From: Burkholderia singularis
GTDB taxonomy: Bacteria; Pseudomonadota; Gammaproteobacteria; Burkholderiales; Burkholderiaceae
Assembly: GCF_900176645.1 (NCBI RefSeq)
Contig: NZ_FXAN01000050.1
Location: 100,378 to 164,377, forward strand
Length of the DNA stretch: 64,000 nt
Direction of reading: 5' to 3'
The position numbers and the translations under genes were made by a program. Of this stretch, positions 51,283-60,830 are shown in pieces. The stretch's first letter is position 1, and each line of letters starts with the position of its first letter. The notes below the pieces were generated by a model. It had not been told where the DNA came from and did no database searches. It saw nothing but the letters and a program-made list of their open reading frames with translations.

Positions 51283-51448
51283 CGCCGGGCGTCGCTCAGC
51301 GAACGTCCTGCGCGTGTCCATTCGCGGCGATTCGAGGCAATTCGCGGCTTATTCGTCGTCACGCCGGATACCGCCGGACGTCCATCGCGAACGGTTGTTA
51401 CCTGCGGAAACACCTTTCACAGAAAAAGCGCACATAGGTGCGCGGAGC

Positions 51449-51472
51449 GAACTTTGTTTTGCGGTAAAGTTC
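51449..51472. promoter_or_regulatory. inverted repeat upstream of the HTH/receiver gene
   Basis: GAACTTT (51449-51455) and AAAGTTC (51466-51472) form a perfect inverted repeat with a 10-base spacer, about 120 bases upstream of the HTH/receiver gene in an otherwise featureless 308-base gap (51283-51590). It could be an autoregulatory site. A third partial copy, ACTTTC, follows at 51475-51480. Confidence 0.45.
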
Positions 51473-51590
51473 ACACTTTCACGCGTGGCCGGTCGGCTCG
51501 CTTCACACCGGGGCATCGTGCGATGCCGTACCGTGCGCCGCGAGGCGTGCATGTTCGAACGTCATTCGATCCGATCGTTTTGCGCAGCAC

Positions 51591-52445
51591 ATGGCCAACG
51601 AAGCAATCACTACGGACTCTCTTGCCGTCGCAGAGCGTGTGCGCGAGCTCATGACTCGCCACGGCATCGGCAAGCGTCAACAGACCACCGAGCTTTGCCG
51701 CATTCTTGATTTGAGTTTTTCGCAGGGGCATCGCAAATTGCGCGGCAGCAGCCCGTGGACGCTGTCGCAAATCAAGAAAGTCGCCGAAGCATATGGCGAG
51801 CCCGCCGCGCAGCTGTTCGGCGCGCAAGCCCTCGATCCAGGCATGGTCGGCGCATGCGCTCAGGACGCCATGCTGTACTCGGGCATCGCCGAAATTCCAT
51901 GCACCGCATGGATTGGCGGCCTGCTCGAACCGGGCGCGCGCCCCGAGTTCGTCGCTTACGAACAGCACGGCCGCTGGCGTGTGATGCGCCACACCGGCAC
52001 GCTCTATCAAAACGCATACGACGTTCACAAAATTGAAATCTATCCGCGACGCGCGGAGAACGACAAGCTGCTCGTCGCGGTAATCGACGCCGACACCGTA
52101 AGCGCCAACGAAGTCTGCCGCTATCTCGACGAGCAAGGTTTCGTGACCGTGCGCTTCGCGAGCGCGGCCGCGTTCATTGACGCGCTGCAAGGCCAGGCGT
52201 TCGACGCAATCGTCACCGAATGGATGTTCGACAATCGCACGGCGGCCGACGCGATTCAGGCAGTGCGCGCCTCGGACAATCCGGGCGCGCCGATTTTCGT
52301 GTTGACGGGCGACCTGCTGACCGGCCGTGCGAGCGAGGTGGAGATCAGCGAAGTAATTCGTATGTACGACGTCGTCTGCTACGAAAAACCCGCGCGCCTC
52401 GCGATTCTGAGCGCCGACTTGGCGAAGCGTTTGTCGCGCTCCTGA
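51591..52445 (+). CDS. HTH protein with C-terminal receiver-like domain lacking the phospho-Asp
   Basis: A 284-residue protein of unusual layout. Residues ~10-70 look like a helix-turn-helix (RHGIGKRQQTTELCRILDLS, then WTLSQIKKVAEAYGEP). A middle domain (~85-155) is unrecognised. Residues ~158-284 resemble a response-regulator receiver: acidic pair near 166/168 (VIDADT), Thr239 in VLTG, and Lys266 in CYEKPA. At the phospho-acceptor position the sequence is IVTEWMF, giving Glu210 instead of Asp. The receiver thus sits at the C-terminus and cannot be phosphorylated in the usual way; Glu may mimic the phosphorylated state. No kinase is adjacent. There is no clear ribosome binding site at ATG 51591. 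Confidence 0.72.
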   Translation: MANEAITTDSLAVAERVRELMTRHGIGKRQQTTELCRILDLSFSQGHRKLRGSSPWTLSQIKKVAEAYGEPAAQLFGAQALDPGMVGACAQDAMLYSGIAEIPCTAWIGGLLEPGARPEFVAYEQHGRWRVMRHTGTLYQNAYDVHKIEIYPRRAENDKLLVAVIDADTVSANEVCRYLDEQGFVTVRFASAAAFIDALQGQAFDAIVTEWMFDNRTAADAIQAVRASDNPGAPIFVLTGDLLTGRASEVEISEVIRMYDVVCYEKPARLAILSADLAKRLSRS

Positions 52446-52520
52446 GCGCGCGAACGCGCCGCGCCCAGGATGGCGTAGCTTGATGGCAAACGCGGGCTGC
52501 GAGGATTCAGCGAGCGTCCG

Positions 52521-52560
52521 TTTCGGATGGCGCCGTCGGCGCGGCGGTCTCCATCCGAAA
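52521..52560. repeat. perfect 10-base inverted repeat
   Basis: TTTCGGATGG (52521-52530) and CCATCCGAAA (52551-52560) flank a 20-base GC-rich loop that can itself pair in part. It lies 76 bases past the HTH/receiver stop. It could be a terminator arm pair or a binding site; no T-tract. Confidence 0.5.
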
Positions 52561-52620
52561 AGCAGCGCGCTCGAAGCGAGCCGAACTTGGGGGCAACGGC
52601 ACGAGTTGCGCCAGGCCGCC

Positions 52621-52655
52621 GGGTTTGGGCTTCAGCGCCCAATCAAACCCGTTTT
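52621..52655 (+). terminator. probable rho-independent terminator
   Basis: GGGTTT (52621-52626) pairs with AAACCC (52645-52650), with an inner GGGC/GCCC pairing, followed by GTTTT (52651-52655). The stem has a mismatched middle. Likely terminates transcripts from the HTH/receiver gene. Confidence 0.5.
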
Positions 52656-52997
52656 AAACAACGCCGGTTTCAACAACATCGCGGCTGCCCGCTCCAGCCT
52701 TCGAGCTGTGTCAAGCACATGGCGCGCCACCGCAAGCGGCTTCGCCGCCAAACAGCGCCCCCTCCGACGGCAGCAGCCAAGCTGCTTGAATTTTTCCGCC
52801 ATCCCCGCGGACAGCATGGGCCTCGACTCGCGCCGGCCTCGTACCGCGTTACCTTCGATCTTGCCGGTCTAACGGCGCCCACTGCCGACCGCATTCCTCA
52901 CCGAAAACGTTGCGCTGCGGCCCGCCCAGCGTGCTTGCGCACGACGTGCGTACAATACGCCGACGTCTTTCGAACGCACGCACTGTCAGGACCGACG

Positions 52998-54665
52998 ATG
53001 GCCCGCATCATTCCCGACGACTGGAAACATCTTGCCGCCGCCGGCGCGGCTGAGCGCGAACGCGAGACGCTCGCGACTCTCGAGCGGACGCTGCCCGACG
53101 CCTACACTGTCTACCACGGCGTGCACTGGACGCGCGCCGACCAGAGTTTCTCGGTGTTCGGCGAAGCCGATTTCGTGATCGTGAGCCCCGCCGGCCGCAT
53201 CATGCTGATCGAGCAGAAAGCAGGCTTTCTGCGCGAGACTCCCAAGGGGCTCGTCAAGGTCTATCTGCAAACCGAGCGCAACGTGTCGATCCAGCTTGCG
53301 CGCACGCTCGAACATTTGCGCAGGCGGCTTACGGCCGCATTCGGCGCGGGCGCTTACGGCGTCGACGCGCTGCTTTACTGCCCGGACTACACCGTGAAGG
53401 AGCCGGCGATCGCGGGAGTCGCGCCCGCGCAGATCGTCGATGCGGCGCGCAAGCATTTGCTCGCCGAACAGATTGTCGCGGCGCTGCCCGCCGACGAACC
53501 GCCGTTTCCAGGCGCGGCGAAAATCCATCACTTCCTCGCGGACGAACTGGCGCTGACGCCGGACACGAGCGCGCTCGTCGGCCATGCCGATACGCTCGTC
53601 ACGCGGCTGTCCGGAGGGCTCGCGACGTGGGCGCGGCGGCTCGCGTTCGAGCCGTTCAGGCTGCGAGTGATCGCCACTGCCGGCTCGGGCAAGACGCAGC
53701 TCGCGGTGCAGGCGATGCGCGATGCCGTCGCGGCAGGCCGGCGCGTGCTATATGTGTGCTTCAATCGGCCGCTTGCCGATCACGTCGCGCGTATCGCGCC
53801 CGAACACGCGAAAATCGCGAACTACCACCAGCTCTGCGACTGGGTGCTGCGCGACAGCGGCTATGCGCCCGATTTCGGCTCGCGCGACGCATTCGCGCAA
53901 CTGGAAGCGCGCTTTGCGCAAACGCCGATCGCCGAGCGCTGGCGCTTCGACACGTTGATCGTCGACGAAGGGCAGGACTTTCAGCCGCCGTGGGCCGCCG
54001 CGCTCGAGCGGCTTGTCGCGCCCGGCGGCGCGTGGTGGTGGCTCGAAGATCCGCTGCAGAACCTTTACATGCGCGAGAGCGTGCCGCTGCCCGGCTGGGT
54101 GACGATCGAGGAAACGACCAACTACCGCAGCCCGCGCGATATTCTCGACTATGTGCGCGAGATCGTCGGCGGCATCGAACCGCTCGCGGCGCGGCTCGTC
54201 TCGGGCAGCCCGTTCGGCGGCTCCGACCTCTCGATTTCCACCTACGATCCGGCATCCGGCGACGCGGGCGCGCAAGCGTGCATCGACGCGACGAAGCGCG
54301 CGATCACGCACGCGCTGTCGCTCGGCTTTCGCAAGCAGGACATCGTGGTGCTGTCGTTCCGCGGCCGCGACGGTTCGGTGTTCACCGCGCTCGAGCAGCT
54401 CGGCCCGCATCGCGTGAAGAGCTTCACCGGCCGCTACGATTTGTTCGGCAACCCCGAATATCGCGAAGGCGACGTGATGCTCGATTCGATCTACCGCTTC
54501 AAGGGGCAGGCCGCGCCATGCGTGATCCTGACCGAAGTCGATTTCGACGCGTTCGACGCGCGCGCAGCGCGCAAGCTGTTCGTCGGCGCGACGCGCGCGA
54601 CGATGAAACTGATCATCGTCGCATCGCAACGGGCGGCTCCGTCGATCGCGCCGGCGCCGGCCTGA
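52998..54665 (+). CDS. NERD nuclease-like domain fused to an SF1 (UvrD-like) helicase
   Basis: A 555-residue fusion. The N-terminal ~160 residues form a NERD domain with the PD-(D/E)xK-type residues Glu56, Asp58, Glu72 and Lys74 (GEADFVIV and IEQKAG). A superfamily-1A helicase follows: Walker A TAGSGKTQLAVQ near residue 228, motif II VDEGQDFQPPW near 320, motif III-like WWWLEDPLQNLY, and C-terminal motifs with DSIYRFKGQAAPCVILTEVD and FVGATRATMKLI. ATG 52998 with AGGA upstream is chosen because the NERD start follows. NERD-helicases are scattered among bacteria with roles in DNA processing or possibly defence; no defence partners are adjacent. All catalytic residues appear intact. Confidence 0.88.
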   Translation: MARIIPDDWKHLAAAGAAERERETLATLERTLPDAYTVYHGVHWTRADQSFSVFGEADFVIVSPAGRIMLIEQKAGFLRETPKGLVKVYLQTERNVSIQLARTLEHLRRRLTAAFGAGAYGVDALLYCPDYTVKEPAIAGVAPAQIVDAARKHLLAEQIVAALPADEPPFPGAAKIHHFLADELALTPDTSALVGHADTLVTRLSGGLATWARRLAFEPFRLRVIATAGSGKTQLAVQAMRDAVAAGRRVLYVCFNRPLADHVARIAPEHAKIANYHQLCDWVLRDSGYAPDFGSRDAFAQLEARFAQTPIAERWRFDTLIVDEGQDFQPPWAAALERLVAPGGAWWWLEDPLQNLYMRESVPLPGWVTIEETTNYRSPRDILDYVREIVGGIEPLAARLVSGSPFGGSDLSISTYDPASGDAGAQACIDATKRAITHALSLGFRKQDIVVLSFRGRDGSVFTALEQLGPHRVKSFTGRYDLFGNPEYREGDVMLDSIYRFKGQAAPCVILTEVDFDAFDARAARKLFVGATRATMKLIIVASQRAAPSIAPAPA

Positions 54666-54749
54666 CGCCGTATGCGCGGCGGCGGGCCGCGCATACGGCA
54701 CGCCCGCCGATCAACCGGCACCCGGGCCAGCGCCGCCCGGGCGCCAAGC

Positions 54750-56312
54750 TCACGCCGCCTCGGCCACGCGGAATACGCCAACCGTGCGGCGCAGCCCGTC
54801 GGCCTGCTCCTCCAGCGACGCCGCCGCGGCCGCCGCCTGCTCGACGAGCGCGGCATTCTGCTGCGACACCTGGTCCATCTGCGACACCGCGCGGTTCACC
54901 TGCTCGATACCGTCGCGCTGCTCGTTCGACGCCGCCGCGATTTCGGTCATGATGCCCGTCACGCGCGCGATCGCACGCTGGATTTCCTGCATCGTGTCGC
55001 CTGCCGAGCCGACGAGACGCGAGCCCGTCGCGACCCGCTCGACGGATTCGCCAATCAGCGCCTTGATCTCTTTCGCGGCCGACGCCGAGCGCTGCGCGAG
55101 CGTTCGCACCTCGCCCGCGACCACCGCGAAACCGCGCCCCTGCTCGCCCGCCCGCGCGGCCTCGACGGCTGCGTTCAGCGCAAGGATGTTCGTCTGGAAC
55201 GCAATCCCTTCGATCGTGCCGATGATATCCGCGACCTTCTGCGAGCTTTGATCGATTTCAGTCATCGTGCCGATCACCTCGCCCACCACGGTCGCGCCCT
55301 TCGTCGCGATTTCGGTCGCGCTGTCCGCGCAGTGCTGCGCCTCGCGCGCGTTGTCCGCGTTCTGCTTGACCGTCGCGGTGAGCTGCTCCATGCTCGCGGC
55401 CGTCTGTTGCAGCGCGGCCGCCTGCTCCTCGGTGCGCTGGGACAGGTCGGTGTTGCCGGCCGCGATCTGGCGCGTCGCAGTGGCGATCGTCTCGGAGCCG
55501 TCCGTCACCTTGCGTACCGTGTCGGCCAGGCTCTTCTGCATCGTCGTCAGCCCCTTCACGAGTTCGGCCATTTCGTCGTGCGACGTCCAGCGCAGTTCGG
55601 CTGTCAAGTCGCCGTCCGCCAAGCGGCGCAGGTGCGCGAGGATACGGGCGAGCGGCTGGGAAATCGCGTAGTGCAGACCGATCGCGCATCCCACGCACGC
55701 GGCCAGCCCGCATGCAATGCCGATGCCCATCGCGATGCGCAGCCACGCATACATCCGCTCGGCCTCGTCGTAAGCGGCCTGGCCGCGCGCCGCGCGCGCA
55801 TCGTCGAGCGCCGCGGCGGCCTTGACCCACGCGACCGACTGCGGCGGCGTGACCGTCATCGCCAGGCGGTCGGCTTCGTCGTGCCGGCCCGCTTTCAATG
55901 CGTCGAGCATCGGGCGGATCGCGCTATCGATCAGCGCGCGGCGCGCCGTGCCCGCCTGCGCGATCAGCGACTTCTCGCTGTCATTGTCGGGCAGCGCATC
56001 GTAATCGCGCCATGCGCGATCGGATGACGCGAGGTACTGCTCGGCCTTCGCGACCGTGGCCGCAACGTCCGGCGCCTCCGGATGCAGAATCGCGCGATCG
56101 AGCGTGGTGCGTGCGATCGCGAGATTGAGGCTTGCCGCCGACAGCGCGGTTTTGCCGGCGAGCTGCCGCGCGTATGCGTCGTCGAGTGCGTCGTTCGAGC
56201 GCTGCATGCCGTAGAAGCCGACGCTGCTCGCGACGGCCAGCAGCACCGCGACGAACCCCAGCGTCGCGAAAATCCGGGTGCGAATCGTAAAACGGGAGAA
56301 AAAAGCGTTCAT
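54750..56312 (-). CDS. methyl-accepting chemotaxis protein
   Basis: A 520-residue chemoreceptor. First membrane segment ~10-30, a periplasmic four-helix-bundle ligand domain (~35-185), second membrane segment ~190-215, HAMP ([20 protein letters not shown]), then the long coiled-coil signalling domain. The hairpin tip [20 protein letters not shown] is perfectly typical. No pentapeptide tether is seen at the C-terminus (ends RVAEAA). ATG 56312 is chosen over the longer frame because the membrane segment follows directly. The ligand cannot be inferred. Confidence 0.94.
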   Translation of the reverse strand: MNAFFSRFTIRTRIFATLGFVAVLLAVASSVGFYGMQRSNDALDDAYARQLAGKTALSAASLNLAIARTTLDRAILHPEAPDVAATVAKAEQYLASSDRAWRDYDALPDNDSEKSLIAQAGTARRALIDSAIRPMLDALKAGRHDEADRLAMTVTPPQSVAWVKAAAALDDARAARGQAAYDEAERMYAWLRIAMGIGIACGLAACVGCAIGLHYAISQPLARILAHLRRLADGDLTAELRWTSHDEMAELVKGLTTMQKSLADTVRKVTDGSETIATATRQIAAGNTDLSQRTEEQAAALQQTAASMEQLTATVKQNADNAREAQHCADSATEIATKGATVVGEVIGTMTEIDQSSQKVADIIGTIEGIAFQTNILALNAAVEAARAGEQGRGFAVVAGEVRTLAQRSASAAKEIKALIGESVERVATGSRLVGSAGDTMQEIQRAIARVTGIMTEIAAASNEQRDGIEQVNRAVSQMDQVSQQNAALVEQAAAAAASLEEQADGLRRTVGVFRVAEAA

Positions 56313-56612
56313 GACCGAAAGATGTCGCGGCGTAGCCGCCTGGTTCGAAGGACAGTCGCGCGTTATTACGGCCCGCCGCGCGAAAACTTGAGCGAGCCGT
56401 CGGCCGGTGCGGCGCGGTGCCGCGATCGGCGCCATGCTTCATCGTGCCGGCCTCTCGCGCCAATCTCCGGTGGCGACGTCATGCGCCGCAACCGGCGCAC
56501 TCAATGCCGCACGCCGCGACGTCCGCCAGCCGGCAGCCGCGCGCCCGCCTTTGTGCGAACAATTTTGGATACGCGCATAGTGACGGTTTGCCCAACCTTG
56601 CCTGCCCCTGTC
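56313..56612. other. intergenic region between divergent genes
   Basis: About 300 bases between the chemoreceptor and the acetyltransferase genes. No supported gene or strong promoter motif. GTG 56580 is a possible alternative start for the acetyltransferase. Confidence 0.35.
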
Positions 56613-57188
56613 ATGACCAGCACTGCTCCCGCGCCCGCCCATTGCGTCGCCGTGCGCGACTCGGTCGACCCCGATCTCGGCGCGATCCATGCGATCTATG
56701 CTCATCACGTGCTGACGGGTGTCGCCTCGCTCGAAGAGACGCCGCCCGCCGTCGACGAATTGCGCGCCCGGCGCGACGCGGTGTTGCGGCACGGTTTGCC
56801 GTATCTCGTCGCCGAATTCGACGGGCAACTCGCCGGCTATGCGTATGCGACGCCGTACCGGTCCCGCAGCGCGTACCGTTACGCGATCGAGGATTCGATC
56901 TACGTGGCCGATGCGCATCGCGGCCGCGGCATCGGCCGCGCGCTGCTCGCCGCGTTGATCGCGCGCTGCGAAGCCGGGCCGTGGCGGCAAATGATCGCCG
57001 TCATCGCGGACGGCGGCCGCGGCGGCTCGGCCTCGCTGCATCGCTCGCTCGGCTTCGAGCCGGCCGGCACCTTGCGCGCGGTCGGCTTCAAGCACGGCCG
57101 CTGGATCGACACCGCGCTGCTGCAGCGCCCGCTTGGCGACGGCGCGCAACACCCGCCGTCAGAAGCTGTCATCGACGTCTCACATTGA
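56613..57188 (+). CDS. GNAT acetyltransferase, phosphinothricin acetyltransferase-like
   Basis: A 191-residue GNAT enzyme. The family pattern of the Pat/Bar group is clear: IHAIYAHHVLTGVASLEETP at the start, YRSRSAYRYAIEDSIYVADA, the acetyl-CoA loop HRGRGIGRALLAALI, and LHRSLGFEPAGTLRAVGFKH. Such enzymes acetylate phosphinothricin or, in many bacteria, methionine sulfone/sulfoximine and similar amino acids. ATG 56613 is used; an in-frame GTG at 56580 is possible. A MerR gene follows 27 bases downstream. Confidence 0.87.
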   Translation: MTSTAPAPAHCVAVRDSVDPDLGAIHAIYAHHVLTGVASLEETPPAVDELRARRDAVLRHGLPYLVAEFDGQLAGYAYATPYRSRSAYRYAIEDSIYVADAHRGRGIGRALLAALIARCEAGPWRQMIAVIADGGRGGSASLHRSLGFEPAGTLRAVGFKHGRWIDTALLQRPLGDGAQHPPSEAVIDVSH

Positions 57189-57215
57189 GACACATCGCCG
57201 CGTTAAAATCGCCGC

Positions 57216-58082
57216 ATGTCGAAATCAAACCCTACCCAATCAGCCGAAGGCGCCGACGAAGCAACGGCGCCGAGCGAATACACGGTCGACGAGCTTGCGC
57301 GCATGGCCGACACGACGGTACGCAACGTGCGTGCGTACCAGGATCGCGGCCTGCTCTCGCCGCCGCGCAAGCGCGGCCGCGTCGGCATTTATGACGACAC
57401 GCACGTCGCACGCCTGAAAGTCATCAATCACTTGCTCGCGCGCGGCTACACGCTGTCGAACATCCAGGATCTGATCAAGGCGATCGACGACGGCCACGAT
57501 CTGCGCTCGATCCTCGGTCTCGAGAACGCGATAGGCGGCCGCTGGTCGCACGAGCGCCCCCAAAGCTATTCGCTCGCGCAACTGATCCAGATGTTCGGCC
57601 CGCAGACGCCCGCTTCGCTCGGGCGCGTCGCCGAATTGGGCCTGCTCGAGCGGCGCGGCCTGTCGTTCATCGCAAAAAGCCCGGCGCTCATCGAAGCCGC
57701 GGCGGCGATGGTGCGCGAAGGCATTCCGGCACGCGAACTGCTTGACGCGATCTCGCTCACGCGCCCGTACTTCGACGCCATCGCACGCGTACTCGTCGAA
57801 CTCGTCGTGCGCCGCCTCGACCGCTACGACGAAGGCTCGCTGCCGCCGCCCACCGACGTACCGGCGCTCGTCGACGCGATCTGGCGGCTGCGGCCGCTGT
57901 CGGCGGTATTCGTCGAAGGTGAGATGAATCGCGCGCTTGAAGCGGCGTCGAGCGATTATCTGGGCGGCAGGGTCGCGACGATACTCGACAAGAAGCTGAG
58001 CAACCAGGCCGCGCAGGACACGGCGCTCGCGCTCGGAAAGGCGGCATCGAAAGCGTCAAAAGGCGGGCCGAAAAAGCGCTAG
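57216..58082 (+). CDS. MerR family transcriptional regulator
   Basis: A 288-residue regulator. The MerR winged helix covers about residues 20-90: YTVDELARMADTTVRNVRAY, QDRGLLSPPRKRGRVGIYDD and RLKVINHLLARGYTLSNIQD. A long helical effector domain of ~190 residues follows, without the cysteine cluster of metal sensors. It ends in a Lys/Ser-rich tail. The acetyltransferase gene ends 27 bases upstream on the same strand and may be co-transcribed. Confidence 0.9.
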   Translation: MSKSNPTQSAEGADEATAPSEYTVDELARMADTTVRNVRAYQDRGLLSPPRKRGRVGIYDDTHVARLKVINHLLARGYTLSNIQDLIKAIDDGHDLRSILGLENAIGGRWSHERPQSYSLAQLIQMFGPQTPASLGRVAELGLLERRGLSFIAKSPALIEAAAAMVREGIPARELLDAISLTRPYFDAIARVLVELVVRRLDRYDEGSLPPPTDVPALVDAIWRLRPLSAVFVEGEMNRALEAASSDYLGGRVATILDKKLSNQAAQDTALALGKAASKASKGGPKKR

Positions 58083-58371
58083 GCGCACCCGCGCCCATAG
58101 CAGCCGGCCCGCGTCCCGCTCGCGGGCCACGCGCGTGCGCAGGTCATCCCCTGCGGCGCCGGGCCGCCGGGCGGCAGCGGAACGACCAGCGGCCGGCTTC
58201 GCCTTCCCGCTTCGCCCGCTCTTAACTCGCCGTTGGCGCGCGCTGTCGCGATCAACCGTCCTTCGCTGCGCTTGACGGATGATTATCCGTCCCTGAAATT
58301 GTCTTCGTGCTCATCCCGCAGACTTGGCCGCCGCCCGCGCGCGTCAATCCGCTACATGCAAGGAGACAACT

Positions 58372-59037
58372 TTGTTATCCAACCTGCCCGTGCGCACGCG
58401 CGGCCTCTGGCTCGCCGCGGCGTTCGCTGCGCTGTTGTATGGGCTGTCGCTCGGCCATACACCCTATCCCGGCCAGCCTGCGGCCAAAGCGGCGCTCGGC
58501 ATGTTGTTGCTCGTCGCGGCGCTGCGGCATCCCGCCGCACGCGAGCGCGGCTGGCTTGTCGCGGCGCTCGGCGCGTCGGTGCTGGGCGACGTGCTGCTCG
58601 CGCTCCCGCAGTGGCCGTTGTCGTTCGTCGCCGGCCTCGGCGCGTTCCTGCTCGCCCATCTCGCCTACTGCGCGTTGTTCGCGCCGTGGCGAGCCGCGCC
58701 ACGCGGGCCGCGGGCGGTTGCGCTCGCGGTGCTGTGGGTGGCGGCGCCCGGATTGTATGCCGCGTTCTTTCCGCATCTGGCCGTGCTCGCGGCCCCGGTC
58801 GCCTTCTACATCGCGACGCTCGGCGTGATGGCGAGCCTCGCGCTATGCGCACGCACGCCCGGCCCGCAGATCGCCACCGGCGCGCTCGCGTTCGTCGGCT
58901 CCGATGCGATGATCGGCATCGGGCGTTTTCTCCCCGCCTTCGCATTCGCCGGTATCGACGACTGGATCTGGTTTCTCTATGCGGCCGCGCAACTCGCCAT
59001 CACGTTCGGCGTATTGCGGCGGCGCACATCGAATTAA
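58372..59037 (+). CDS. YhhN/TMEM86 family membrane protein (lysoplasmalogenase-like)
   Basis: A 221-residue inner-membrane protein with about eight membrane segments, matching the YhhN family whose animal members hydrolyse lysoplasmalogens. Landmarks are PYPGQPAAKAALGMLLLVAA, the acidic SVLGDVLLALPQ and the late GSDAMIGIGRF. The start is TTG 58372, because AAGGAG lies six bases upstream; the ATG at 58324 would place that site inside the gene. The bacterial substrate is unclear. Confidence 0.85.
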   Translation: MLSNLPVRTRGLWLAAAFAALLYGLSLGHTPYPGQPAAKAALGMLLLVAALRHPAARERGWLVAALGASVLGDVLLALPQWPLSFVAGLGAFLLAHLAYCALFAPWRAAPRGPRAVALAVLWVAAPGLYAAFFPHLAVLAAPVAFYIATLGVMASLALCARTPGPQIATGALAFVGSDAMIGIGRFLPAFAFAGIDDWIWFLYAAAQLAITFGVLRRRTSN

Positions 59038-59159
59038 CGGGGCCGCGAATCCAGCCCTTGTCCACACGAATTACCGATGTTATCGCGGTGCAATAAATGC
59101 GCGCGCGCGCCTAGAGTCTCCGGTCTACCCGCCTTGCGGATCAGGCTTTCCTGGCTTAT

Positions 59160-59181
59160 TGTGACATCATTTAATGTCACA
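59160..59181. promoter_or_regulatory. 22-base palindrome upstream of the BVMO operon
   Basis: TGTGACAT (59160-59167) and ATGTCACA (59174-59181) are perfect inverted repeats with a six-base spacer, 31 bases before the monooxygenase start, in an AT-rich stretch. The outer TGTGA/TCACA recall a CRP site, but the spacing is 12 rather than 6, so a TetR/MarR/GntR-type regulator is more likely. Confidence 0.6.
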
Positions 59182-59211
59182 TTTAAAAGTGAGCCAATAG
59201 GAGACGCTTGG

Positions 59212-60810
59212 ATGAACGCGCGCAGCAAGTTGCCCCTCGTTCCGCTAGACAGCGCGAACGCGGAAGAAACCTTGGACATCGCAATCATCGGCACCGGTTT
59301 CTCCGGGCTCGGGATGGCCATCCGCCTCCGGCAAACCGGCCATGAGGATTTCGCGGTATTCGAAAAAGCGGATTCGGTCGGCGGCACTTGGCGCGACAAC
59401 CATTACCCCGGTTGTGCATGTGACGTTCAATCGCACGTCTATTCGTTTTCGTTCGCTCCCAACCCGAATTGGACGCGGATGTTCGCCCCACAGCCGGAAA
59501 TTCGCACATACCTCGAAGACTGTGCGCAGCGCTTTGGCGTGTATCCGCATCTGCGTTTCGATCACGAGCTTGTCAACGCGACCTACGACGAAGCCGCGCG
59601 CCGCTGGCGCCTCGCGTTCGCCAACGGCAAGCGCGTGGTCGCGCGCGTGCTGGTCTCGGGCATGGGCGGCCTGTCGCGCGCGGCGTTGCCGGACATTCCC
59701 GGTATCGAACGCTTCAAGGGTGAAGCGTTCCACTCGCAGCATTGGAACCACGACTACCCGCTCGAGGGCAAGCGCGTCGCGGTGATCGGCACCGGCGCGA
59801 GCGCGATTCAGTTCGTGCCGCAGATCGCGCCGCGCGTCGCACGGCTGTCGCTGTTCCAGCGCACGCCGCCGTGGATCATGCCCAAGCCCGATCGCCCGAT
59901 CAACGGCCTCGAGCAATGGCTGTTCCGCAATCTGCCGTTCACGCAAAAGCTGCTGCGCAGCGGCCTGTACTGGATGCTCGAATCGCGCGTGCTCGGTTTC
60001 GCCGTTCACCCGTCGGCGATGAAACTGGTGCAGAAGCTCGCGCTGCGCCATCTGCACCGCCAGATCTCCGAGCCGGAGCTGCGCGCGGCCGTCACGCCCG
60101 ATTACACGATCGGCTGCAAGCGAATCCTGCTTTCGAACGACTACTACCCGGCGCTCACGCGCAAGAACGTCGATGTCGTCACGACCGGCATCGAGCGGAT
60201 CGAAGAAGATGCGGTCGTCACGAAGGACGGCAAGCGCCATGAGGTCGACTGCCTGATCTACGGCACCGGCTTCCAGATCAACAATCCGTTCCCGCGCGGC
60301 ACGATCATCGGACGCGGCGGCGTCGACGTGGTCGACACGTGGCGCGACGGGTTGCACGCGTACCTCGGCGCGACCGTTCCCGGCTATCCGAACTGGTTCA
60401 TCCTGATGGGCCCGAACACCGGTCTCGGCCACAACTCGATGGTGTACATCATCGAGTCGCAGATCGAATACGTGCTCGGCGCGCTGAAGTCGATGCGCAC
60501 CGAGCGTGTCGAGGCGATCGACGTGCGCCCGATCGTCGAGCACGACTACAACGACCGGATACAGACCAAGCTCAAAGGCACGGTATGGTCGACGGGCGGC
60601 TGCAACAGCTGGTATCTCGACCCGAAAACCGGCAGAAACACAACGCTGTGGCCCGATTTCACCTGGCGTTTCCGGCAAGAGACGGAATGCTTCTCGATGT
60701 TGGCCTACCAGCCGTACTACTACGAATCCAAGCCCCGCGACGCGCAGCGCACGGTCCCCGCCGATGCGCCCGCGCCCGCCGCCGCCGCGCCGGCGCCCGC
60801 CGAAGCCTGA
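59212..60810 (+). CDS. Baeyer-Villiger-type flavin monooxygenase
   Basis: A 532-residue class B flavin monooxygenase. FAD-binding motif IIGTGFSGLGMAIRL near residue 25, the BVMO fingerprint FKGEAFHSQHW (168-178), second Rossmann motif VIGTGASAIQF for NADPH, and the late GPNTGLGHNSM. It inserts oxygen into ketones (or oxidises related carbonyls/fatty acids). ATG 59212 with AGGAG eight bases upstream is used. It is the first of three genes with the SDR and metal-dependent hydrolase, an arrangement that suggests alcohol-to-ketone-to-ester conversion. A Pro/Ala-rich tail ends the protein. Confidence 0.92.
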   Translation: MNARSKLPLVPLDSANAEETLDIAIIGTGFSGLGMAIRLRQTGHEDFAVFEKADSVGGTWRDNHYPGCACDVQSHVYSFSFAPNPNWTRMFAPQPEIRTYLEDCAQRFGVYPHLRFDHELVNATYDEAARRWRLAFANGKRVVARVLVSGMGGLSRAALPDIPGIERFKGEAFHSQHWNHDYPLEGKRVAVIGTGASAIQFVPQIAPRVARLSLFQRTPPWIMPKPDRPINGLEQWLFRNLPFTQKLLRSGLYWMLESRVLGFAVHPSAMKLVQKLALRHLHRQISEPELRAAVTPDYTIGCKRILLSNDYYPALTRKNVDVVTTGIERIEEDAVVTKDGKRHEVDCLIYGTGFQINNPFPRGTIIGRGGVDVVDTWRDGLHAYLGATVPGYPNWFILMGPNTGLGHNSMVYIIESQIEYVLGALKSMRTERVEAIDVRPIVEHDYNDRIQTKLKGTVWSTGGCNSWYLDPKTGRNTTLWPDFTWRFRQETECFSMLAYQPYYYESKPRDAQRTVPADAPAPAAAAPAPAEA

Positions 60811-60830
60811 ACCGCACGAGGTCATCGAAC

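Larger units (their letters stand above)
52446..52997. other. intergenic region with two hairpins
   Basis: About 550 bases between the HTH/receiver gene and the NERD-helicase gene. It contains two inverted repeats listed separately (52521-52560 and 52621-52655). The helicase frame is open through this region, but without homology or ribosome binding sites. Confidence 0.45.

Noticed and set aside
59160..59181. CRP site
   Set aside because: TGTGA and TCACA are present, but their spacing is 12 bases, not the 6 needed for CRP; kept only as a palindrome for an unknown regulator.
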